A DNA stretch of 63,816 bases, from the NCBI GenBank assembly GCA_030427145.1, contig JAUHWT010000023.1, forward strand, positions 1-63,816, read 5' to 3'. The position numbers and the translations under genes were made by a program. A model generated the notes under the pieces. The model saw only the letters and a list, made by a program, of their open reading frames with translations. It ran no database searches and was not told where the DNA came from. Below, piece after piece: positions 47,259 through 56,175 of this stretch (positions are counted from its first letter, which is position 1; every line of letters starts with the position of its first letter). The stretch comes from Alphaproteobacteria bacterium. GTDB taxonomy: Bacteria > Pseudomonadota > Alphaproteobacteria > Rhodobacterales > Rhodobacteraceae.

Positions 47259-48218
47259 ATGAGATCATCAATGAGCGAGAGCGACCTGCGTTTCTTTGTA
47301 CTGCTGGCCCGTCGCGAAAGCTTCGTGGACACGGCCCGGGATATCGGGATTACGGCGTCTGCGGTCAGCCGTCGTCTGGCGCGGCTTGAGGACCGGCTTG
47401 GGGTGCGGCTGATGAACCGCACGACCCGGCGGGTGAGCCTGACCGGTGAGGGTGAGGCGTATTTTGAGAATGCCGCGCGTCTGCTGGCGGAGATTGATGA
47501 GCTGGAGAATTCGCTGCGGGCCGGCCGGGAAAAGCCATCCGGGTTGCTGAGGGTCAATGCGACGTTTGGGTTTAGCCGGGCGCATATTGCGCCGACTGTC
47601 ACCGCCTTCCAGGAGGCCTGCCCGGAGGTGGAGGTGCAGCTTGTGGTCACGGATGCGCCGATGAATTTGGTGGAACAAGGATTTGACCTGAATATCCGGT
47701 TTGGCAATCCCCCGACGAGCAACAACATCCAGCGGATGCTGATGCGAAACCGGCGCTTCATGTGTGCGGCGCCATCGTATCTGGAGCGGTATGGGGTTCC
47801 CGCAACGCTGCACGATCTGACGCGCCACAACTGCATCGTCTTGCGCCAGGAGACGGACATCTATGATATCTGGCGGTTTGACGAGCGCGGTGGCGAGAGC
47901 CCGTCGGCAAGGGTTAAGGGCAGCCTGAGCACCAATGACGGGGAAATGGCACGGGAATGGATGCTGGAGGGGCATGGCATCATGCTGCGCTCCGAATGGG
48001 ACGTGTCGCATCACGTGCGCGAGGGGCGGCTGCGGGTGGTTTTGCCGGAGTTTCATCAGACCGCGAACGTGCTGGCGGTTTACCCGGAGCGGCACCACCT
48101 GACCGCGAAGGTCCGGGTGTTTGTCGAGTTTCTGACGGAACGGCTGCGCCAGAGAAACGCCCAGGCGGCGTTTCAGATCGGAGATGATGAGCTTGCAGGG
48201 TGCCTGCCCGGGGCTTGA
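47259..48218 (+). CDS. LysR-family regulator 1 of the tartrate island
   Basis: 319 residues (or 315 from the Met at 47271). Winged helix: ESFVDTARDIGITASAVSRRLARLEDRLGVRLMNRTTRRVSLT. The rest is a type 2 periplasmic-binding-like effector domain. Divergent from the tct-ttu operon, which it probably controls. Confidence 0.9.
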   Translation: MRSSMSESDLRFFVLLARRESFVDTARDIGITASAVSRRLARLEDRLGVRLMNRTTRRVSLTGEGEAYFENAARLLAEIDELENSLRAGREKPSGLLRVNATFGFSRAHIAPTVTAFQEACPEVEVQLVVTDAPMNLVEQGFDLNIRFGNPPTSNNIQRMLMRNRRFMCAAPSYLERYGVPATLHDLTRHNCIVLRQETDIYDIWRFDERGGESPSARVKGSLSTNDGEMAREWMLEGHGIMLRSEWDVSHHVREGRLRVVLPEFHQTANVLAVYPERHHLTAKVRVFVEFLTERLRQRNAQAAFQIGDDELAGCLPGA

Positions 48219-48239
48219 TGGCGGCGGGTCCGTGATGCA

Positions 48240-48256
48240 CAAACCGTATAGGTTTG
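48240..48256. promoter_or_regulatory. CAAACC-N5-GGTTTG inverted repeat before the second LysR gene
   Basis: Perfect 6-base arms separated by GTATA, ending 12 bases before the ATG at 48269. Related half sites occur before the tartrate dehydratase gene (GGTTGAGCGCAAACC, 49228-49242). Likely autoregulatory site. Confidence 0.5.
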
Positions 48257-48268
48257 CGGGATGTGATG

Positions 48269-49177
48269 ATGAATATCGAGCAGCTGGAAGATTTCCTGGA
48301 GCTGGCGAGGGAGTTGAATTTCTCGCGGGCTGCGGCACGCCGCAATGTGACACAGCCCGCCTTCAGCCGTCGTATTGCGGCACTTGAGGCATCGATGCAG
48401 GCACAGTTGATCACACGCACCACGCGGAGCGTTTCGTTGACACCCGCCGGGCTGGTTCTTCGCAACCGGGCGGAGACACTCGTGCGCCTGATGGCACAGA
48501 CGCGGCAGGAGGTGCTGGAAGCTGCCGGGCGGGAACGGCGCAGCCTGAACCTGGCGGCGACGCATGCGCTGTCCTATACATTCGTGCCGCGCTGGCTGAT
48601 GCAGGTGGCGGGGCCGTCGGAGATCGGGACACTGAACATGGTGTCGGACACGACGCGGCAATGTCTGAACCTGGTTCGGGCCGGTGAGGTCAGCTTTTTC
48701 ATATGCCATGCAGGGGCCATGCCGCCCGAAGAACTGCCGGAAAGGCAGTTTTTAGGCCGTCAGATCGGGAGCGACAGTCTTGTCCCGCTTTGTGGGCCCG
48801 ATGACTCTGGCGCGCCACTCTGGCGGCTGCACGGTCCGGAGACGGTGCCGTTGATCGCGTATGGTGAGGCGTCGGGGTTGCGGGAGATTTTGGAGCGGTA
48901 CTGGATTGAGAACGGGCGGCCAAACACTTCAGAAGTCATGAGTTCGGTGCTGGCCTCGACCAATCTGGAAATGGCAAAGGCGGGACAGGGAGTGGCTTAC
49001 CTGCCCCGCTCTTTGGCGGACAGCGACATCGGGAACGGGACGCTGGTCCGTGCCGGGAAACAGTCGGACGAGGTCCCGGTACGCGTGATGATCTTTAGGC
49101 CCCGCGCAAGGCTGTCGCAGCATTGCGAGGCGTTTTGGGAGCAGGTCGAGACACACAGCACGATTGATGCAACGTAG
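48269..49177 (+). CDS. LysR-family regulator 2 of the tartrate island
   Basis: 302 residues from the Met that begins MNIEQLEDFLEL. Winged helix: LNFSRAAARRNVTQPAFSRRIAALEASMQAQLITRTTRSVSLT. Same strand as and 92 bases upstream of the D-tartrate dehydratase gene, which it may control. It differs strongly from regulator 1, so two signals or two operons are controlled separately. Confidence 0.88.
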   Translation: MNIEQLEDFLELARELNFSRAAARRNVTQPAFSRRIAALEASMQAQLITRTTRSVSLTPAGLVLRNRAETLVRLMAQTRQEVLEAAGRERRSLNLAATHALSYTFVPRWLMQVAGPSEIGTLNMVSDTTRQCLNLVRAGEVSFFICHAGAMPPEELPERQFLGRQIGSDSLVPLCGPDDSGAPLWRLHGPETVPLIAYGEASGLREILERYWIENGRPNTSEVMSSVLASTNLEMAKAGQGVAYLPRSLADSDIGNGTLVRAGKQSDEVPVRVMIFRPRARLSQHCEAFWEQVETHSTIDAT

Positions 49178-49227
49178 GCATGAATTGAGGACGCATTGGC
49201 ATTGGAAGTGATGGAGCGTGCCTGGTA

Positions 49228-49253
49228 GGTTGAGCGCAAACCAACGAACCAGG
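49228..49253. promoter_or_regulatory. Candidate LysR site before the tartrate dehydratase gene
   Basis: GGTTGAGCGCAAACC at 49228-49242 shares the half-site CAAACC with 48240-48256. An outer CCTGGT (49221-49226)/ACCAGG (49248-49253) pair encloses it. Position is 17-40 bases before the ATG. Confidence 0.4.
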
Positions 49254-49269
49254 TTCCGACACAGGAAGC

Positions 49270-50439
49270 GTGCCTATGCGTATCATTGATATCTGCGAGA
49301 TCACAAAACCGATCTCCTCACCCATCCGCAACGCCTACATCGACTTCAGCAAAATGACCGCGAGTCTCGTGGCGGTGGTGACGGACCAGACACGCAACGG
49401 CAGACGTGTTGTGGGTTACGGGTTCAATTCCAACGGACGCTATGGCCAGGGCGGGCTGATCCGGGAGCGGTTTCGCGACCGCATCCTCGAAGCCAACCCG
49501 GAAAGCCTCGTCAGCGATGACGGCACCAATCTTGATCCCCACAAAATCTGGGCGGCCATGATGCGGAACGAAAAGCCTGGCGGACATGGTGAGCGGTCGG
49601 TGGCCGTTGGCACGATTGACATGGCGGTTTGGGATGCGGTGGCGAAGATTGAGGAGAAGCCGCTGTTTCGGCTTCTGGCGAAGCGGAAGGGCGTTGAGGC
49701 CAATCCGCGTGTCTTCGTGTATGCGGCGGGAGGCTACTACTACCCTGGCAAGGATGACAGCGCGCTGCGGGCGGAAATGCGCAGCTATCTCGACCGGGGT
49801 TACACCGTGGTCAAAATGAAAATCGGAGGTGCGTCGATTGACGAGGACCGGCGGCGGATCGAGGCGGTGCTGGACGAGATTGGTGACGCCGCGCAGCTTG
49901 CCGTCGATGCAAACGGGCGGTTTGATCTGGATACGGCCATCGCTTACGCCAAAATGCTGCGGCAGTATCCCCTGTTCTGGTATGAGGAAATCGGGGATCC
50001 GCTCGACTATCAGCTTCAGGCGGCGATGGCGGGGTATTATCCGGGGCCGATGGCTACGGGCGAGAACCTGTTTTCCCATCAGGACGCGCGAAATCTGCTG
50101 CGCTATGGCGGGATGCGGCCGGACCGGGACTGGCTGCAGTTTGACTGTGCGCTGTCCTATGGGCTGGTGGAATACCTGCGCACGCTGGATGTACTCCATG
50201 AGGCCGGATGGTCACCGAAACGATGCATTCCCCATGGCGGCCATCAGATGTCACTGAATATTGCCGCGGGTCTGGGGCTTGGCGGCAATGAGAGCTATCC
50301 GGACCTGTTTCAGCCCTATGGCGGCTTCCCCGACGGGGTGAAGGTCGTGGACGGGCATATCACAATGCCCGACCTTCCCGGTATCGGTTTCGAAGGAAAA
50401 TCCGACCTGATCAGCGTGATGCGGGATCTGGCCGAATAA
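49270..50439 (+). CDS. tarD: D(-)-tartrate dehydratase
   Basis: 389-residue enolase-superfamily enzyme, same length as and closely similar along its whole course to the characterised Bradyrhizobium TarD. The KPISSPIRNAYIDF start, GYGFNSNGRYGQGG and PGGHGERSVAVGTIDMAVWDAVAK are shared. Catalytic residues by count are K182 (VVKMKIGG) and H320 (CIPHGGHQ); Mg ligands D211, E237 and E263. It dehydrates D-tartrate to oxaloacetate. With the uptake operon it closes a tartrate pathway to central metabolism. Confidence 0.93.
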   Translation: MPMRIIDICEITKPISSPIRNAYIDFSKMTASLVAVVTDQTRNGRRVVGYGFNSNGRYGQGGLIRERFRDRILEANPESLVSDDGTNLDPHKIWAAMMRNEKPGGHGERSVAVGTIDMAVWDAVAKIEEKPLFRLLAKRKGVEANPRVFVYAAGGYYYPGKDDSALRAEMRSYLDRGYTVVKMKIGGASIDEDRRRIEAVLDEIGDAAQLAVDANGRFDLDTAIAYAKMLRQYPLFWYEEIGDPLDYQLQAAMAGYYPGPMATGENLFSHQDARNLLRYGGMRPDRDWLQFDCALSYGLVEYLRTLDVLHEAGWSPKRCIPHGGHQMSLNIAAGLGLGGNESYPDLFQPYGGFPDGVKVVDGHITMPDLPGIGFEGKSDLISVMRDLAE

Positions 50440-50444
50440 ACCGC

Positions 50445-51239
50445 TCAGAAGATCCCGTCCGCATAGGCCGGTTTGGGTACGAGACCCGCGGCCTGCTGCC
50501 GCCGGATTTCATCCGTGGCGCGGGCGACGAGTTGTCTGCGCTGCGGTGAGGCCGGGTGCGTAGACAGAAGCGTGCCACCCGCGGATGAGGCAAGCGCGGG
50601 GCGTCCGAAGATCTGCGCGCCACGTTCCGGATCGTAGCCTGCCCTGGCAGCTATGAACGCGCCCAGCCAGTCGGCCTCCAGCTCATAAGTCTGACTGTAG
50701 GCGCGGCCTGCGACACTGGCGCCGATATTCATGGCCTGTTCGATGTTCTCCTGGGTGGCATAGCCACCACCGGCCACCGCAGTGATCCCACCAAGGAGAA
50801 TGGCTCCCAGAACCTGGTTTTGCTGCTGCTTGGGAATGTGCGTGGCGATGTGGTGCGCGGCCTCATGCGCCAGAACCATCGCGATTTCGTCGTCCGAGCG
50901 CATCTGCTGAAGCAGGGTATCGGTCATGATCACGAGCGGCCGCCCGTCGTCACTGAGTGTCTGGAAGGCGTTGGGTGGCGCGTCAGGGTCGGTGATGTAT
51001 TCGAACCGGAAGTTGCAGTAGGTCCGCGACGCGTTTGGCGCCTCCTCGCGGCAGAGAGCCTCGGCCGCCGGTTTGATCCGTTGGCGCACCTGCGCGTAAT
51101 GCGAACGGTTGCGGCTGGACCCCGCCTCGACCGGTGCATTGACCGCGGTACCTGCGGGGCCGGTTCCGGGGACGTCATAGGTGGTGCCGCAACCGGCAAG
51201 TGCCAGCACAAATCCCAGGGCCGGAATGACTGATTTCAT
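50445..51239 (-). CDS. M48-family metalloprotease lipoprotein
   Basis: 264 residues. Signal with lipobox LAGC (C17). The zinc motif is HEAAH at 125-129 with the third ligand in YELEADWLG. The family includes periplasmic, outer-membrane-associated proteases such as LoiP and BepA in E. coli, here without TPR repeats. Likely role in envelope protein quality control. Convergent with tarD by 5 bases. Confidence 0.9.
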   Translation of the reverse strand: MKSVIPALGFVLALAGCGTTYDVPGTGPAGTAVNAPVEAGSSRNRSHYAQVRQRIKPAAEALCREEAPNASRTYCNFRFEYITDPDAPPNAFQTLSDDGRPLVIMTDTLLQQMRSDDEIAMVLAHEAAHHIATHIPKQQQNQVLGAILLGGITAVAGGGYATQENIEQAMNIGASVAGRAYSQTYELEADWLGAFIAARAGYDPERGAQIFGRPALASSAGGTLLSTHPASPQRRQLVARATDEIRRQQAAGLVPKPAYADGIF

Positions 51240-51565
51240 GTGTGTCGCATCCTGTTATTATTGTGTGAGACTGCCGGAACGGACCGGAAAATGTCCAGTT
51301 CACAACTTCGCCAGATGCGTTTTACATCCCGTCGCGCGCCTCACGGCTCCGGTCGCTGAAACCGCAACCGTACCGATTGGTTCCGGATTTGAGGCGACCG
51401 CGACCCGATTACTACTGTAATTGTGGCACATAGAGCACAGAATTCCGGCAGTTTTCCCCCGGACGCCACCCCGGCGCGTTCTTTCTTGCCTGAGATTCCG
51501 CGGAAGTATTAAGAAAATATTAAAACAACAGACATTTGAGCGCCAGAAAAACGAGCGGGGCAGCC
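51240..51565. other. Divergent intergenic region, protease/OmpA-like gene
   Basis: 326 bases without a gene. An AT-rich run (51508-51531, ATTAAGAAAATATTAAAAC) lies 35 bases before the OmpA-like start and may be part of its promoter. No clear operator was seen. Confidence 0.35.
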
Positions 51566-52768
51566 ATGAACAATGAAACACGCAAAAAACTGTCCTATGC
51601 AGCGGTCGCCGGTTTTGTAGCGGGAGCCGGAGCCATCGGTCTATCAACCAAGGCGGGACTTGCCCCCTGGGCCGAGCCCGAGGCGGTTGAGACCGCCGGT
51701 ATTGGTGGAGCAGGCCAGATCGACGAAACCATTCAGGGCCAGGAAACCGAAATTGAAAGCCTGCAGGCCGAGATTTCCGGGCTGAACGACCGTATCGCCG
51801 AACTCACCGAAAGCCTTGCGGCCCGTGAGGAGGAAATTGCCCGGCTGACCGGTTCGTCCGCGGACGGAGACCCGGCGGCGGCGGATCCGGAAATGGTTTC
51901 GGAGTTTTCCAATGAGATCGAAAGCCTTCGCGCGGTGGTTGCGGAGCGGGACAAAACCATTGAGGAACTGAACCTCGCGCTGGGTGAGGCGGAAACCCCG
52001 GACGGTGAAACGGTCGACCTCGAGGCGACACTTGCCGAGCGGGATCAGGAGATTTCAGAGCTTCGCACCGCAATGACGGATCTGGAGCGGGAAATCGAAA
52101 CGCTCAAGGACGCGTCGACCGATTTCCAGGACGTGGCCATCATGGAGCGTGATGCGAAGATCGAGGAACTGACGCTTGAACTGACCGGTATGCAGACCGA
52201 GCTTGATGATCTCAAATCCGGTGCGGTGCAGATGAATATCGCCGCAATTGACGCAACGGGTGAGAAGCTGAACGGCGACATGCCCGCCTCCGCATCGATT
52301 GTGAACTTCTCCAGCGCGGCGCCGGAAAAGACGGTTGAGGCGCTGCAGTCGCAGATTTCGCGCTTCGAGAATGCGCTGGCCGCGATCAAGGCCACGACGG
52401 CTCCGGATGAGGGCGCCCCTACCCCGCCGATTTCCGAGATCCATTTTGAGACCAACAGCTCGAAACTGACCACCGGTGGACAGGCCCGCACGATGGCGGC
52501 GGCGCAGGCCATTCTCGACATGGATCTGGAGAAGGTGAAAGTCTTTGGCCACACCGATACGACCGGCAGTGCGGAATACAATGCCCGTCTGTCGAAGGCC
52601 CGTGCAGAATCCGTTCGCGACGCGCTGATTGAGGCCGGTGTTGCGCCGGAGACGATTGAGGTTGCGGGACTGGGGGAAACCCCGGACGTTCTGCCGATTT
52701 CCACGAGCGATGGCGTGTCGGAACCGCTCAACCGGTGCGTCGGGATTTACCCGGCGTCCGCGGGCTGA
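51566..52768 (+). CDS. Inner-membrane coiled-coil protein with OmpA-like peptidoglycan-binding domain
   Basis: 400 residues from ATG 51566. One N-terminal helix (about 9-27) is followed by a long Glu/Ala-rich coiled coil (50-230), a linker and an OmpA/MotB domain (about 285-395). That domain has FGHTDTTGSAEYNARLSKARAESV with the peptidoglycan-binding Asp and Arg. It probably spans the periplasm and anchors to the cell wall. Not recognised as a specific named protein. Confidence 0.85.
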   Translation: MNNETRKKLSYAAVAGFVAGAGAIGLSTKAGLAPWAEPEAVETAGIGGAGQIDETIQGQETEIESLQAEISGLNDRIAELTESLAAREEEIARLTGSSADGDPAAADPEMVSEFSNEIESLRAVVAERDKTIEELNLALGEAETPDGETVDLEATLAERDQEISELRTAMTDLEREIETLKDASTDFQDVAIMERDAKIEELTLELTGMQTELDDLKSGAVQMNIAAIDATGEKLNGDMPASASIVNFSSAAPEKTVEALQSQISRFENALAAIKATTAPDEGAPTPPISEIHFETNSSKLTTGGQARTMAAAQAILDMDLEKVKVFGHTDTTGSAEYNARLSKARAESVRDALIEAGVAPETIEVAGLGETPDVLPISTSDGVSEPLNRCVGIYPASAG

Positions 52769-52891
52769 TCCGCGCGGCGGTATTTGACGTGGCCTGACCG
52801 CGCCTCATCGCCTGATCTCTCATTCCCGATTGCGGCCTCCGCGCGCAAACGTTAGATACGCGCTGAATTCACACGCACGCGGAGCATGGTC

Positions 52892-54559
52892 ATGGCCACC
52901 CCTCAATACGTTTTCCACATGGACGGGCTTTCGAAAACCTATCCAGGCGGCAAAAAATGCTTTGAGAACATACGCCTGTCATTCCTGCCGGGCGTGAAAA
53001 TTGGCGTGGTCGGCGTCAACGGTGCCGGTAAATCGACGCTGCTGCGCATTATGGCGGGCGTGGACAAGGATTTTCAGGGTGAAGCCTGGGCGGCGAAAGG
53101 CGTGCGGCTGGGATATCTCAGCCAGGAGCCGGAGCTGGATGACAGCCTGACCGTGCGGGAAAACGTCATGCAGGGCGTGGCGGAGAAGCAGGGGCTGATC
53201 ACCCGCTTCAACGAGGTCGCCATGAAGGTGGCCGAGGAGTATTCCGACGAACTGATGGAGGAGATGACCACCCTCCAGGACCAGATCGACGCGCAGAACC
53301 TGTGGGATCTGGACGCGCAGGTTGATATTGCCATGGAGGCGCTGCGCTGCCCCGAGGATGACGCGGACACGTCGAAACTGTCGGGTGGTGAGCGGCGGCG
53401 TGTTGCGCTGTGTAAACTGCTGCTTGAAGCGCCGGATATTCTGCTGCTAGACGAGCCGACCAACCACCTGGACGCGGAAACCATTGCCTGGCTGCAGAAG
53501 CACCTGATCGAGTACAAGGGTACGATCCTGATCGTCACCCATGACCGCTACTTCCTCGATGACATCACGGGCTGGATCCTGGAACTCGACCGTGGCCGGG
53601 GCATTCCCTATGAGGGCAACTATTCCTCGTGGCTGGAGCAGAAGGCGAAACGCCTGGAGCAGGAAGCCCGCGAGGACAAATCGAAACAGAAAACCCTGGA
53701 ACGCGAGCTTGAGTGGATCCGTCAGGGCGCGAAGGCCCGGCAGGCGAAGCAGAAGGCGCGTATCAACGCCTATAACGACCTGGCCGCCCAGAGCGAGCGG
53801 GAGAAAATCACCCGTGCGCAGATCGTTATTCCGAACGGGCCCAGGCTTGGGTCGAAAGTCATTGAGGTTGAGGGTATCTCGAAACATTTCGGGGACCGTC
53901 AGCTGATTGATGATCTCAGCTTCTCCCTGCCCCCGGGGGGCATTGTGGGGGTGATCGGGCCGAACGGCGCGGGTAAAACCACGCTGTTTCGGATGCTGAC
54001 CGGCCAGGAACAGCCCGATGAGGGGACGGTGACCTACGGCGACACGGTGAAGCTGTCCTATGTGGACCAGAGCCGCGATAAGCTGGACGACAAAAAAACC
54101 GTCTGGGAGGAGATTTCGGACGGGAATGACATCATCAAGCTGGGTGATGCGGAGGTGAATTCACGCGCCTATTGCGGGGCGTTCAACTTCAAGGGCGGCG
54201 ACCAGCAGAAGACCATGAACCTGCTCTCGGGCGGTGAACGCAACCGGGTGCATATGGCGAAACTGCTGAAGGAAGGCGGCAACGTTCTTCTGCTCGACGA
54301 GCCGACCAACGACCTGGACGTGGAAACCCTGCGGGCTCTGGAAGATGCCATTACCGACTTCGCGGGCTGCGCGGTTATTATTTCGCATGACCGTTTCTTC
54401 CTCGACCGGCTGTGCACGCATATCCTCGCCTTTGAGGGGGATGCGCATGTGGAGTGGTTTGAGGGGAACTTTGAGGATTACGAGGCGGACAAGATCCGTC
54501 GTCTGGGCCCGGATGCGGTGGAGCCGAAGCGGATCAAGTATAAGAAGTTTGCGCGGTGA
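52892..54559 (+). CDS. ettA: Energy-dependent translational throttle protein EttA
   Basis: 555 residues, exactly the size of E. coli EttA. Twin ABC-F domains: Walker A GVNGAGKST and GPNGAGKTT, signatures LSGGERRRV and LSGGERNRV, Walker B LLLDEPTNHLD and LLLDEPTNDLD. The arm and linker (LEQEAREDKSKQKTLERELEWIR) lie between. EttA gates the ribosome's first translocation by the ADP/ATP ratio. ATG 52892 is 8 bases after GGAG; an ATG at 52886 is too close. Confidence 0.96.
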   Translation: MATPQYVFHMDGLSKTYPGGKKCFENIRLSFLPGVKIGVVGVNGAGKSTLLRIMAGVDKDFQGEAWAAKGVRLGYLSQEPELDDSLTVRENVMQGVAEKQGLITRFNEVAMKVAEEYSDELMEEMTTLQDQIDAQNLWDLDAQVDIAMEALRCPEDDADTSKLSGGERRRVALCKLLLEAPDILLLDEPTNHLDAETIAWLQKHLIEYKGTILIVTHDRYFLDDITGWILELDRGRGIPYEGNYSSWLEQKAKRLEQEAREDKSKQKTLERELEWIRQGAKARQAKQKARINAYNDLAAQSEREKITRAQIVIPNGPRLGSKVIEVEGISKHFGDRQLIDDLSFSLPPGGIVGVIGPNGAGKTTLFRMLTGQEQPDEGTVTYGDTVKLSYVDQSRDKLDDKKTVWEEISDGNDIIKLGDAEVNSRAYCGAFNFKGGDQQKTMNLLSGGERNRVHMAKLLKEGGNVLLLDEPTNDLDVETLRALEDAITDFAGCAVIISHDRFFLDRLCTHILAFEGDAHVEWFEGNFEDYEADKIRRLGPDAVEPKRIKYKKFAR

Positions 54560-54617
54560 CTGGGCGACAGACGGCAGGAGCAAAGTAATCGCGCCCCGTA
54601 CTACCGGTTAACTTATC

Positions 54618-55583
54618 ATGGAAAATGAAAAGAAATTTAATTACGATTTACCGTTTCCGATTATGCTGCCAACCTTGGAAGTAGAGGAAAATAATTTTTT
54701 TCAGACAAAAAATTACCAATATGTGTTCTGTCAGTACTACTCTTCAAATCATTTTGTTCAAGATTTTCGAGTAATCAAAAACGTCGTAGATCATATCGAA
54801 AAAATTGACTTCCTTCTTCGATATAGAAGATTTGCTGATTACTTATTCAAACGCAAATCTTGCCGTTTGTACTTTAGTGATGATGCGCTTGATATTGGAT
54901 CATACGACACAGTCGACAAAGTTTGCGGTGACTACCTTTGCATTATTGTTGGAATAAAAGATTTAGAATTTGAAGATTACAAATCGCAGTCAAATCGAAT
55001 AGCAGCCTTGTCGAACCTGTTATACGGAAGTGAATTCGCTTTTCAACTACACCACGAAGTTGTCGTAGACCTATCGAAAGACCAACACATCTATCACTCA
55101 AATATCGTGAACGTATCCAAACGCGAAAGCGAATTGGGATCCGATTTTGTCAAGTGCCATAATATCCCTTTTTCTAGTTTCGTAACCAAGCCTCGAATGC
55201 TCGAACTCATTTCGTTGGCCCAGCGCCAACAAGACCTAATGATTAGATTTTCGCTTCTCTGGTTGGCATTAGAGCATCAAATTGGGAAAGGTCGAGATAG
55301 AGAAAAGTTTTGCAAGAATGAACTAAAAAGTTGTTTAATCAACGCTGAAATAAATCGTCTGAGAGACATCAGAAATAATTACTTCCATGAAGCCGAGGCA
55401 ACAAAAATCCAACCGTTCGATGAATACTCAATATACAGCATAATACGGTTAAGTTGCTTCGGCAACGGACCGCTGCGCGACGCCGCTCAGAATCAATTCG
55501 AAAAATCTTTAAAAATTTTTGCACAGACAGGCGACTTCGGCGAATACACTTTGATGCGTCATAGCTCCACGATAGCAAAATGA
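54618..55583 (+). CDS. AT-rich orphan with a C-terminal HEPN-type domain
   Basis: 321 residues. The first ~190 have no family I recognise. Residues 205-262 look like a HEPN helical domain: FSLLWLALEH forms the first helix and RNNYFH (R252 to H257) gives the R-x4-H ribonuclease motif in LRDIRNNYFHEA. GC content is near 35% by rough count while both neighbours exceed 60%, and codons such as AAA, TTA and ATT dominate. It therefore looks horizontally acquired. No ribosome site is close to the ATG and no antitoxin or partner gene is adjacent. Abortive-infection-type RNase or other HEPN role is inference. Confidence 0.75.
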   Translation: MENEKKFNYDLPFPIMLPTLEVEENNFFQTKNYQYVFCQYYSSNHFVQDFRVIKNVVDHIEKIDFLLRYRRFADYLFKRKSCRLYFSDDALDIGSYDTVDKVCGDYLCIIVGIKDLEFEDYKSQSNRIAALSNLLYGSEFAFQLHHEVVVDLSKDQHIYHSNIVNVSKRESELGSDFVKCHNIPFSSFVTKPRMLELISLAQRQQDLMIRFSLLWLALEHQIGKGRDREKFCKNELKSCLINAEINRLRDIRNNYFHEAEATKIQPFDEYSIYSIIRLSCFGNGPLRDAAQNQFEKSLKIFAQTGDFGEYTLMRHSSTIAK

Positions 55584-55649
55584 CTGCCCAGAATAGTCCT
55601 CTAAATTTGCTAACTTGAAACAGTGTTTAAATTTTAGGCGAGAAATCGG

Positions 55650-55727
55650 CCCGGCGGTAACGCCGGGCAGCGCCCGGCCCTCCCCCCCAGAGGGCGCTGT
55701 CGCACCCACCAGGGTCAGGCGCTGCCC
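55650..55727. repeat. Clustered GC-rich stem-loops after the HEPN gene
   Basis: A 7-base hairpin (55650-55656 with 55661-55667) and a longer pairing (GGGCAGCGCC at 55665-55674 with its complement at 55718-55727) fold the region. An internal AGGGCGCTG also competes with the first arm. They mark the return to GC-rich sequence. They may be a REP-like repeat or a terminator. Confidence 0.5.
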
Positions 55728-55752
55728 TCAGGGATGAGTGAGGGCGTTTGGG

Positions 55753-56064
55753 TCAGATCAGTTCGACCGCATTTCTCACTTCCGCCACCACGGCGCCGCG
55801 CATTTCGCCTGTCAGCCTGAATCCGTCATTGGCCTGGATTTTGCCCCGGACCTGTTCGATCAGGTGCATGGCGTTGTCGCGGGTGCGCTGGTCCGGCCAT
55901 TCGCTGATGGCGGCACTCGTCCGGTCGCTGGTGCGGATCACCGTGACCCGTGTGGCCCCCATCTCAATCAGCGCGGGCATGCGGTGTTCGCGTACGTTGC
56001 GCAGGTTGGTGTCCCAGTCGGACCCGTCGGACAGTTCCCAGGTGGTAATCGTCATGTAGCTCAT
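55753..56064 (-). CDS. Small protein, probable dimeric alpha/beta-barrel fold
   Basis: 103 residues starting MSYMTITTWEL behind GGAGGAAACGCT. Alternating beta strands and helices (NVREHRMPALIEMGATRVTVIRTSDRTSAAISEW) resemble the antibiotic-biosynthesis-monooxygenase-like dimeric barrel group. No catalytic residue can be named. Divergent from the lipocalin gene. Confidence 0.7.
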   Translation of the reverse strand: MSYMTITTWELSDGSDWDTNLRNVREHRMPALIEMGATRVTVIRTSDRTSAAISEWPDQRTRDNAMHLIEQVRGKIQANDGFRLTGEMRGAVVAEVRNAVELI

Positions 56065-56175
56065 AGCGTTTCCTCCATTCCGCTGGCCGGTATCATAGCA
56101 CAGATGCAGAGAAATATCGCCCTCCCGGCGCGGCTGCGCTATGATCGCGGCGCACCAAACGGAGAGGGAGACCAG

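Noticed and set aside
54560-55600. Inverted CTGGGC/GCCCAG near both ends of the AT-rich gene as element ends
   Set aside because: Only six bases and no target duplication; compatible with chance.
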